Source: JBLHKS01 sp047620505
GTDB taxonomy: Bacteria; Verrucomicrobiota; Verrucomicrobiia; Verrucomicrobiales; DEV007
Assembly: GCA_047620505.1 (NCBI GenBank)
Contig: JBLHKS010000194.1
Span: 1-13,077 of the forward strand
DNA: 13,077 nucleotides
Reading direction: 5' to 3'
In this document: piece by piece, positions 6,662 through 13,077 of the stretch
How the letters are laid out: every line of letters starts with the position of its first letter
Numbering within the stretch: the first letter of the stretch is position 1
Position numbers and translations under genes: made by a program
The notes under the pieces: generated by a model
Told to the model about the DNA's origin: nothing
The model's database searches: none
The model's input: only the letters and a program-made list of their open reading frames with translations

Positions 6662-9394
6662 TCAATCAAAGACCTTGTCGTTATCCGGAAGCAGATTGGC
6701 GGCCAGTCCCTCGAACCAATCCTTGATCAAAACTTTGCCTTCGCATCCGCCTTGGAAAATCGGATCCGAAAAGAGGGTTTCGGCCGCGTGCAAACCAAGC
6801 GCGCGATACGCCTCGAACTGCGCCTCGCCGAAGAATTGATCCGCGATCGTTTCGTGCGGAAACGTCGGGCTCTGCTCCTTGTAATCGAGAACGTAATCCG
6901 GTTCGAGGCCAGTGACGGTCATCTGGATGACCAACAGCCAACCCAGCAGCTGCTCACCGTTTTCGTCCACGCCGTAGTGGATTTTGCCCAGCGCTGCAGG
7001 GAACGAACTCACCCCGCGCTCGTTGAACTCCAAATCGCTGGTGTCGATTTCGATATCGACTCCGAGGTCGATTTTCGCGTAGCGCTGCACGAGCCGCAGG
7101 GCGCGAAAATCCAGATTCGGATCACTGGCGCCGACTACCGAAATGATGAATTTGCAGCGCCGCCGCAGAAGTTCGTAGACCCCGAGGTTTTCGATGTGGC
7201 CTCCATCGGAGAGCAGGACGTGGCGTTGGTTTTCATCCACGCCTTTGCTGAAAAGCTCGCGGAGCAAATGCAGACCGCTGGGCGGCAGCCAGGCGGAAGG
7301 CAGTCCCTTTTCGGACTTCGCTGGATTGGGAGCCCAGTAGCCGAGCCGGATGTTCAGAGAAGTGATGATGAATTGAAAAGACTTCGGCGTGATCGTGCCC
7401 ATCAACGAATTGGCCGCCGCCCCGGAAACCGCCATTGCCGTGCCGAGATCGATGTGTGGATCGCTCGCTTCCATGGCATCCGTTTTCGCGTAGCCCGTCA
7501 GTGGGCTTCCGCAGAAATGGCGGCTGAAGAAGAAGAAATCGGCATTCCGCCCACGAAGATTTTCGTCCTTACTACTTGGCAGATTGACCGCGCAGTTGAG
7601 CAAGTGATAGGGCGCGCCTCCGCTGGACTTGAGTTTCTGAAGGGAAAACGATTTTCGCTGGTCCGCAGCGGCGTTTTTCTGAGATTCGAAGGGAGGAAGA
7701 TAGCACTCGCAGAGGCGGTCCCGATAAAACGGGTGGAGCGAATTCGAATTCGCGTTGATGACGACGAGAGCCCAGAAAAGAACGCCCGCAGTTGCCATCA
7801 GGAGATAAGCCCAAGGCCACGGGTTAGGATTGAAGCCAAGCCCGACGAAGTGGTGGGTGAGAAACAAATAGGCGCACAGGAGAAACAACGGACCGCTGAG
7901 AAAAAACACGAATTGCGCCAGTCGCCCCAGCCAACGCCGCCCCTGGGTAAGGACGGTCACGGCTCCAGAGAGCACCGGAAGAATGACCACCAGGGCTGCG
8001 TAAATCGCTTGAATCTTTTCAGGATCCAGCCAAGAGCCGGCCTCTTTCGCGCACTGAACAATTGAGGAGAAAACAACAACCGCCCCCGGGATTGCGCTCG
8101 CAATCCAGCCCAGAAGCGCGCAGAGAAGAATGACGAACGTCACGGTGGCGGCCTTGGCAGCCCGTTGCGAATCGGGTTTTGTCCTCTCAAACCCAAGCTG
8201 CGTCAGCCACGCGCCGCCAGTCAAGACAGACAGCCAGATCGCGATATCCTGAGCCCAGTTGTTGCCCGGCGCCAACCAGCCTGAGCAGTCCACCGTCCCG
8301 TCCCAGATTTTCGCGACTTGAAGAATTTTGGTTAGCCCCACGAGCAACAGAACCAGGGAAAAAACGATCGGCAGATTGGCGAGAATCTTGGAAATTAGAA
8401 TCACCGCCATCCGGGGGACGCCTTCATTCAAGAGGTACTTGCTGTTGTTGCGCAGATGGCGGATTTCAGGAGACTCAGGTCGATCCGTGCCCTCGCTTTT
8501 GAAGAGGTCGTCGATAGCGCGATGTCTCGCTTCGGCTTTTTCTGGTTCCGTTTGGCCTTCTGTTTTCTCCTCCTCAAACGCCGAGCTAAGAAACGCTCCA
8601 AGGTAACCGCCGCCGGACACAGTCGACAGGTAATCAATCTGCGGAAGCAGCCCCTTTTTGGCGAGTCCGGTTGTGACGCCCAGTGCGTAGGTCGCCGCCC
8701 GAATCCCGCCGCCCGAGAAAGCCAGGCCCACGATCGCTTTCTCCGGAGGCTTAGGATAGTCAGCTTCATCCAACGAAGCCTCACGGGGCCAGAAACTCTC
8801 GCGCCGATCTTGAATCGACTGTCGCTCCGCCACTTCGATCGCCCCCCACTGAGCCCCTGTCGTTCTGACTCCCCTGAGAATCGTCATGGGAAAGTCGTGG
8901 CCCAAATGGAGCGCACGCCGCTGCTCGCCGGTGTCGTCCGTATCACCCTCAACCGGATCGCCAGCGCCAGGCTCAGCCATTTGGCCAAACGCCTCGGTGT
9001 AGCCTCGGAGCTTTCCGCTCAACTCATTGAGTTCGGCCCGAAACGTTCGCCGGACGTGTTCATCCCGAAATCTGAGTTTGTCGCTTCCACTGAGCTTTTG
9101 GTCCTCGGTCATCCAGCCGTGCCAACGCGCCGTGTAGGGCCGGATCGTTTCGTTCAGCATCTCGACAGCCAACTCTGCAAACCCGTCGGCTGCGGGATGC
9201 TCGGCGATCAACTCCCGACTGGCCTTGAACAGCGAGTAGACGCTCGTCGCGGCGGTTTCTTCATTTCCTGAGCGAAAGTGAAGTTTCTGAGTCGTGATGC
9301 GGGTCGCCAGTTCGACCCACAACTTCCTTGCAGGATCACAATTCGGGTCTCGACCGTCGGGCTTCGTTTCGTCTTCCTGAGATGGCTGATTCAT
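6662..9394 (-). CDS. Patatin-like phospholipase with multi-spanning membrane insert
   Basis: The protein has 910 residues and no signal peptide. A polar N-terminal region (1-215) is followed by the patatin core: GLAFSGGGIRAATYALG carries the oxyanion glycines (228-233), the nucleophile elbow is STVSGGGYLG (Ser260), and the catalytic aspartate lies in LLSDGGHIENLGVYELL (Asp730). Between nucleophile and aspartate, about residues 329-547, there are five or six long hydrophobic segments (near 329-357, 383-402, 416-443, 462-484, 490-513 and 525-547), so the enzyme should be anchored in the inner membrane with the active site probably cytoplasmic. Patatins are Ser-Asp dyad lipid acyl hydrolases, so membrane phospholipid or another lipid is the likely substrate. 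The gene separates the DUF1592 gene from the FG-GAP gene with gaps of 70 and 32 bp and has no obvious tie to the secreted hydrolases. The long lineage of upstream residues makes the ATG at 9394 reasonable, though no Shine-Dalgarno is present. Confidence 0.87.
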   Translation of the reverse strand: MNQPSQEDETKPDGRDPNCDPARKLWVELATRITTQKLHFRSGNEETAATSVYSLFKASRELIAEHPAADGFAELAVEMLNETIRPYTARWHGWMTEDQKLSGSDKLRFRDEHVRRTFRAELNELSGKLRGYTEAFGQMAEPGAGDPVEGDTDDTGEQRRALHLGHDFPMTILRGVRTTGAQWGAIEVAERQSIQDRRESFWPREASLDEADYPKPPEKAIVGLAFSGGGIRAATYALGVTTGLAKKGLLPQIDYLSTVSGGGYLGAFLSSAFEEEKTEGQTEPEKAEARHRAIDDLFKSEGTDRPESPEIRHLRNNSKYLLNEGVPRMAVILISKILANLPIVFSLVLLLVGLTKILQVAKIWDGTVDCSGWLAPGNNWAQDIAIWLSVLTGGAWLTQLGFERTKPDSQRAAKAATVTFVILLCALLGWIASAIPGAVVVFSSIVQCAKEAGSWLDPEKIQAIYAALVVILPVLSGAVTVLTQGRRWLGRLAQFVFFLSGPLFLLCAYLFLTHHFVGLGFNPNPWPWAYLLMATAGVLFWALVVINANSNSLHPFYRDRLCECYLPPFESQKNAAADQRKSFSLQKLKSSGGAPYHLLNCAVNLPSSKDENLRGRNADFFFFSRHFCGSPLTGYAKTDAMEASDPHIDLGTAMAVSGAAANSLMGTITPKSFQFIITSLNIRLGYWAPNPAKSEKGLPSAWLPPSGLHLLRELFSKGVDENQRHVLLSDGGHIENLGVYELLRRRCKFIISVVGASDPNLDFRALRLVQRYAKIDLGVDIEIDTSDLEFNERGVSSFPAALGKIHYGVDENGEQLLGWLLVIQMTVTGLEPDYVLDYKEQSPTFPHETIADQFFGEAQFEAYRALGLHAAETLFSDPIFQGGCEGKVLIKDWFEGLAANLLPDNDKVFD

Positions 9395-9397
9395 GGC

Positions 9398-9425
9398 TTT
9401 TCTGAAGGTGATCCTTTTCAGAAAA
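9398..9425. promoter_or_regulatory. Inverted repeat just upstream of the patatin start
   Basis: TTTTCTGAA (9398-9406) and TTCAGAAAA (9417-9425) form a 9-bp perfect inverted repeat around a 10-base centre. GG and CC inside the centre can extend the stem past a two-base bulge. It ends four bases before the patatin ATG (9394), so it could be an operator or an RNA structure covering the ribosome landing site. No T-run follows it on the minus strand, so it is not a classic terminator. The function is inferred from position only. Confidence 0.4.
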
Positions 9426-9432
9426 ACAGAGT

Positions 9433-9449
9433 CTCCCCTTTCTGGGAAG
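9433..9449 (-). terminator. Weak terminator-like hairpin after the DUF1592-family gene
   Basis: On the minus strand CTTCCC-AGAAA-GGGGAG forms a 6-bp stem (one G-U pair) 15 bases after the stop of the DUF1592-family gene, followed within a few bases by TGTTTTTCT. The stem is short and the U-run is not immediately adjacent, so termination would be partial at best. It supports a transcript boundary, or attenuation, before the patatin gene. Confidence 0.3.
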
Positions 9450-9464
9450 GAAAATCCGATTCCA

Positions 9465-11762
9465 CTAACGAATTGTTTTCCGGTAGAGAAACGAATCCGA
9501 AGTCAGCAACGAAATCACCAGAGCTCGGAAGCTGCCTTCGTTTTCGAGGTAAGCCTGGTCAGCGGCAATCAGAGTTGCCGAATCGCTCAGCGATTCGTTT
9601 CGGCCCATCCAGTAGCGGAAGGCGTGCCGAACGAAACTCTGCCGAGCGCGATCAGAGCGCGCGATACGCTTGAGCATGTCGATCGGATCTTCGACTTCAC
9701 CGTCGAGCGCGGGGTCGCCGGTTCCGACTAACATGCCGCTCGAATTGACCGGCTTGGTCTTGCCTTTCGCCAGCAGCTGCTCAGTGCCACGGCGGTGACG
9801 GCCGAAGTCATCGAAGCTCTCGAACGGCATGCCCAACGGGTTCATCCGATCGTGGCAGCGCCAGCAATAATTGTCTTCGCGAATCACGCCAAAGCGCTCG
9901 CGCAACGACGAATGCGGGGCTTCAGGAATCGACGCGTCGACGGTGATCGGCAACTCGGGCGCCGATCCGGCGAGCAGGCGTTCGCGAACCCATTTTCCGC
10001 GTCGAACCGGGTCGTTATCCAGATTCAACGACTGCGCAAGAAGCCAGGCCGGATGCATCAGAATCCCAATCCGATTCTCCGGATCGAGCGCGAACGGCTG
10101 CTCGACGGGATAGTCGAAACTGGTGTCCTTCAGGTTGTAAGCCGTGATGTAATTTCGACGATCCGCCATCGGTAGATGGTTGATCCCATTCTTGTCGCAC
10201 ATCGCGAGGTAGGACATCCAGCGCTTGGTCACGTTTCCGTTGGCGTGGGTGAACATTTTGTGGATCGAGCGGACGTGAGCCATGTGCTCTTTGTCGACTG
10301 CGTAGGGGAATTTTTTCCAATCTAGATCCTTGTAGTATTCGTAAAACTGCTGCAGCGCTTCGTTAGTCGTTCGCTCCTCTTCGTTGTTGCCGGAATGCGC
10401 CACGAAGTAATCCCCTGTCGTCAGGAGTTGCGCGAAAACGTCGCGATCTTCATCGACGATGTGCATCACAAGCGCGTCGGCATCTGCGACGAGCATCTCC
10501 GGAACCTTGCGGTAATCGCCTTCGAATCGAGCGTCGTCCTTGAAGACCGTTGGCGCTTTGTGATAACCGAAAAACTCGTGGAAAAACCGCAGGACTCGCG
10601 GCTTTTCGGTTTCCGCGTCGTCCCAGATTCGGGCGACTTCGCGCTCGATGTCTTCGCGGGTCGCCAGGTTTCCAGACTTCGCGGCAACCAGCAGCTGCTC
10701 GTCTGGTTTTTGATCGGTTAGAGCGTAGGAAATCGCGAACACAAGTTCAGCAGAACCCAGCAGCTGCCGGCCGTGCTCATCAACTTCGCCCTGCCCAAAT
10801 TCGCTGCGATAAATCGCTGCCGGGCTGATCGCGATCGCTAGCAATCCCAGTCGTAGCCCCTCGGCGTTGCCGGCTTCCGCGATCGAGTTCTGAATGAGGG
10901 TTCGATATTTTTCCGTCTGCTCTGGCGACGGCTCTCGCTCGATCACCATCGCAAACATTTTCGCGATCGCCGTGTCAATTGTGGCTTCGTCAGGTGGTTC
11001 CGCAGCCAGAACGATCGCGCCGAACTCTTCCGGCGTTTGGTGGAATTTCGGGCGGATCGGTTTGCCGTTTTTGTCCTTCGGCAATTCATCTTCGGGCGTC
11101 TCGCCGTGAACCCTGACGTGCACCTCTTGAATCGCGCCTTCGAGCATTTTTCCTACCATCGAATCCGCGTTTCGCATCATCGTTCCTAGCGTCGCCGAGT
11201 CCGCCATCGTGATCGCCGCGTAGTCGACGATTCCAGCGCGTTCCTCGATCGTGAACGGCTGCTTAATCTTCGTCAGCGCCGCTGCGCGAGCTCCGTAACG
11301 GCCGGGCCGCGTGAACCCGGCACCGCGATCGATCAGCGAGTCGAAAATCTGCGGACTCCGTTTCCACATTCGCGCTGAAGTTGACGGAACGGCGGTGATC
11401 GAGCCATCGAAAAGCGTTTCGTGATCGACGTAATTTCCGTACTCTGGCGTCTTCAGTTTTTCGCGTAAATCGGGCGTGTGCCCTGCCGCGATCAGCTCAG
11501 CCTCAATCACCGCGACGATCTGCTCACGCTCGACTCCATTCGGCTGTGGCTTTTTCTTCGGCGGCATTTCGCCGAACGCGATCTGGTCCATCGCGAGGTT
11601 TCGCGTTTCGACCTCTAGCGCGGCCCAGTTCTCAAGGGAGACATCGCCTTTCGCCGTCTCGGCGTCGTGACACTCGAAACAATGCTTTTCCAAAAACGGC
11701 TGAATCTCCGCCGCTCCCGCAATTCCGCTGAGCAGAATCAGATGGATCGCGAAAACCCTCAC
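9465..11762 (-). CDS. Exported di-haem PSCyt1/DUF1592/DUF1588/DUF1585 protein
   Basis: The protein has 765 residues from a GTG at 11762, with a signal peptide ending near residue 18 (GIAGAAE). A planctomycete-type cytochrome domain follows with the haem motif CFECH (Cys28, Cys31, His32) and the typical FGEMPPKKKPQP (Met66). The middle part has DUF1592-like features: LGLLAIAISPAAIYRSEFG, LVFAISYALTDQKPDEQLL and VLRFFHEFFGYHKAPTVF. The DUF1588 region carries a second haem motif, CWRCH (Cys633, Cys636, His637), in CWRCHDRMNPLGMPFESFDD, and the C-terminus (FVRHAFRYWMGRNES...LLTSDSFLYRK) is DUF1585-like. The usual DUF1587 start pattern (RLNRxEY...) is not seen; residues 110-220 are unlike it, so this is a divergent subtype. 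The family's reaction is unknown; two haems imply electron transfer outside the cytoplasm. The start overlaps the stop of the SGNH-DUF1080 gene by four bases (GTGA), giving translational coupling. Confidence 0.85.
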   Translation of the reverse strand: MRVFAIHLILLSGIAGAAEIQPFLEKHCFECHDAETAKGDVSLENWAALEVETRNLAMDQIAFGEMPPKKKPQPNGVEREQIVAVIEAELIAAGHTPDLREKLKTPEYGNYVDHETLFDGSITAVPSTSARMWKRSPQIFDSLIDRGAGFTRPGRYGARAAALTKIKQPFTIEERAGIVDYAAITMADSATLGTMMRNADSMVGKMLEGAIQEVHVRVHGETPEDELPKDKNGKPIRPKFHQTPEEFGAIVLAAEPPDEATIDTAIAKMFAMVIEREPSPEQTEKYRTLIQNSIAEAGNAEGLRLGLLAIAISPAAIYRSEFGQGEVDEHGRQLLGSAELVFAISYALTDQKPDEQLLVAAKSGNLATREDIEREVARIWDDAETEKPRVLRFFHEFFGYHKAPTVFKDDARFEGDYRKVPEMLVADADALVMHIVDEDRDVFAQLLTTGDYFVAHSGNNEEERTTNEALQQFYEYYKDLDWKKFPYAVDKEHMAHVRSIHKMFTHANGNVTKRWMSYLAMCDKNGINHLPMADRRNYITAYNLKDTSFDYPVEQPFALDPENRIGILMHPAWLLAQSLNLDNDPVRRGKWVRERLLAGSAPELPITVDASIPEAPHSSLRERFGVIREDNYCWRCHDRMNPLGMPFESFDDFGRHRRGTEQLLAKGKTKPVNSSGMLVGTGDPALDGEVEDPIDMLKRIARSDRARQSFVRHAFRYWMGRNESLSDSATLIAADQAYLENEGSFRALVISLLTSDSFLYRKTIR

Positions 11763-13077
11763 AGCTCACGAATTCGAACGTTTTTGAACCAGACGACCTG
11801 GCCGTGATTCTGAAAGCCAATCTTGCCAGATCGCGGAAAGTCTTTGAAGGCGTTTTTGAACTTGTTGGTCGTTCCGTCAGGGTTTTTCCCGACCTCAGCC
11901 CAGTCATCGACGTTCACGTCGACCACGATCTCACCGTTGAGCGCGATCATGATTCGCGAACCATCGCAGGTCAACGTCAGCTGGTTCCATTCGCCAACTG
12001 GATTCGAATTGTCTTTCGAGGGAGCCTTGCCGTCGTAGAACGAGGCGTTGAGTTTGAGCTCGTCGCGCGGGCCGTGGGAGGCCTGAAAGCCTGCGTTGTC
12101 CATCAGCTGAACCTCGAAGCCGCCTTGGACCGGATTGGCTTTGTCCGATCGATAAAAGACTCCGCTATTCGCGCCTTCGCTGAGTTTGTAGGACAGGCTG
12201 AGGACGAAATCTCCGTATTCGCCGACGCTCCAAATGTTGCCCAACGCCTTCGGTTTCGGCTTGCCCGCCTTGTCCTTGCCTTCGGCCATTCGGCAGATCA
12301 TCGCGCCCTCGTCATCGATTTCCCAGCCGCCTTCCTGGTCGAGTTCCCAGCCTTCAAAATCACTACCGTCAAACAGCGTCTGCGAGGCTCCCAAATGCGG
12401 CTCGACCGCCTTCACGACCTGTTCGGCGAGGAGCTTCGAACCCTCCGGCTTGAAATGAACATCGCCCGGCTTAGTTCCAAATTCTTCCATCTTTCCAGCC
12501 AACACCGCGTGGAGATCGTTGATCGCAATTTCGTGTTTCGCCATCACCTCGCTGGCCGCTTTATTGTAAACCGCGTCATCGCCGACTTTCCTACCAAACT
12601 CGCCCTCCGGCACCGGCGTTGTCGTTCCGAAAATCAACGTCGCGCCTGTTTTCTTCAGCTCAGCCACGATCTTCTCAAGATTCTCGGCGTACTGCTCTGG
12701 CGTGTGTGTCAGGGTTCCGTTTTCCTTGTCGCGCTTGCCCTGATTCTTCGATTCCGGATTGCGATAGCAGAGATCCCAGAGGCCCCAATTAAAGTGGATC
12801 ACGTCCCAGCGGCCCTTCTTTGGATCGAGCCACTTTCCGATGTTAGCGACCCCCATTCCGGTGTGGCCGGCGTTGGTCGGGATGCGGTGGACGTTGGCTT
12901 TTCCCGCCAGCAGCTGCTGAACGTCGACGGTGTAGCCGATCGAGATCGAATCGCCAACGAGGAGCACACGAGGGAGCGTCGGGTCCTCTTCAACAACTTT
13001 AGCAAAGGCCGAGTTCTTCTGTGCGATTGCGGACGAGCACGCGAGGAAGACGAAAAGAATAAGGGAAGGCAGAGGCT
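11759..13077 (-). CDS. Secreted SGNH hydrolase-DUF1080 fusion, 5' end cut by window edge
   Basis: The frame stays open to the right edge, so the start is outside the window by probably only a few codons. The visible N-terminus is a signal peptide (PLPSLILFVFLACSSAIAQ, 13075 downward). An internal GTG at 12967 is not the start because it would remove this signal. The first half is an SGNH/GDSL esterase: LLVGDSISIGY (nucleophile Ser codon at 12947-12949), NAGHTGMG (Gly block), HFNWGLWDL (Asn block) and GDVHFKPEG (Asp and His codons at 12461-12463 and 12455-12457). The second half, from LFDGSDFEGWEL to the C-terminus (about 12380-11762), is a DUF1080 concanavalin-like sandwich with SGVFYRSD, GGFEVQLMDNAG and the closing IGFQNHGQVVWFKNVRIREL. 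DUF1080 domains have been linked to 3-keto-disaccharide hydrolysis; SGNH partners usually remove acetyl or other acyl groups. The fusion suggests de-esterification and processing of one glycan. It leads the operon seen here. Confidence 0.88.
   Translation of the reverse strand, partial: PLPSLILFVFLACSSAIAQKNSAFAKVVEEDPTLPRVLLVGDSISIGYTVDVQQLLAGKANVHRIPTNAGHTGMGVANIGKWLDPKKGRWDVIHFNWGLWDLCYRNPESKNQGKRDKENGTLTHTPEQYAENLEKIVAELKKTGATLIFGTTTPVPEGEFGRKVGDDAVYNKAASEVMAKHEIAINDLHAVLAGKMEEFGTKPGDVHFKPEGSKLLAEQVVKAVEPHLGASQTLFDGSDFEGWELDQEGGWEIDDEGAMICRMAEGKDKAGKPKPKALGNIWSVGEYGDFVLSLSYKLSEGANSGVFYRSDKANPVQGGFEVQLMDNAGFQASHGPRDELKLNASFYDGKAPSKDNSNPVGEWNQLTLTCDGSRIMIALNGEIVVDVNVDDWAEVGKNPDGTTNKFKNAFKDFPRSGKIGFQNHGQVVWFKNVRIREL

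Noticed and set aside
6752..8065. Long plus-strand open frame (437 codons) opposite the patatin gene
   Set aside because: The product is rich in Arg and Glu with no domain pattern, as expected for the complement of a real high-GC gene. The minus strand has clear patatin motifs and membrane segments.
10821..10980. Clustered GCGATCGC-like words resembling cyanobacterial HIP1
   Set aside because: Only isolated GCGATCG-type words were seen, in line with Ile/Ala/Arg codon use in a GC-rich gene, and not repeated across the window like GCAGCTGC.
12799..12967. GTG at 12967 as the true start of the SGNH-DUF1080 gene
   Set aside because: The same frame continues upstream to the window edge and encodes a good signal peptide ending in AIAQ, so the gene starts beyond the window.

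Overview
The window looks like chromosomal DNA from the Planctomycetes-Verrucomicrobia-Chlamydiae group, most likely Verrucomicrobiota. GC is moderate to high. The basis is the combination of a DUF1552-type Tat protein, a haem protein of the PSCyt1/DUF1592/DUF1588/DUF1585 type, a DUF1080 protein and a CE15 esterase, all families concentrated in that group. Few start codons have a Shine-Dalgarno sequence, and GTG or TTG starts are common. No phage genes, transposases, tRNA, rRNA or CRISPR array were seen.

Layout from left to right. Positions 1-500 hold the 5' part of a minus-strand membrane protein that runs off the left edge. Positions 501-781 are a hairpin-rich intergenic stretch ending in a 59-bp nested palindrome directly behind murI (glutamate racemase, minus, about 782-1612, TTG start likely). 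Divergent from murI is a secreted CE15 glucuronoyl esterase-like gene (1663-2910, plus). It converges, with a 5-bp gap, on a long minus-strand gene series that fills the rest of the window.

That series, in transcription order, is: an SGNH hydrolase-DUF1080 fusion (from the right edge to 11759); a two-haem DUF1592/1588/1585 protein (11762-9465); a patatin-like lipase with a multi-spanning membrane insert (9394-6662); a secreted FG-GAP/VCBS propeller protein (6629-5469); a secreted serine beta-lactamase-like hydrolase (5472-4321); and a Tat-exported DUF1552 protein (4304-2916). Two junctions are 4-bp start/stop overlaps and two are short gaps (32 and 16 bp). The 70-bp gap before the patatin gene holds hairpins and may be a transcript boundary.

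Apart from the patatin, all products of the series carry export signals. With the CE15 enzyme they look like an extracytoplasmic set for handling esterified, possibly uronic-acid-rich polysaccharide, with a c-type cytochrome as redox partner. That role is inference. The clearest unexplained DNA-level signal is an octamer palindrome, GCAGCTGC, present ten times in 13 kb, usually inside a longer palindrome CAGCAGCTGCTG. It occurs in different reading frames and once just upstream of the likely murI start.
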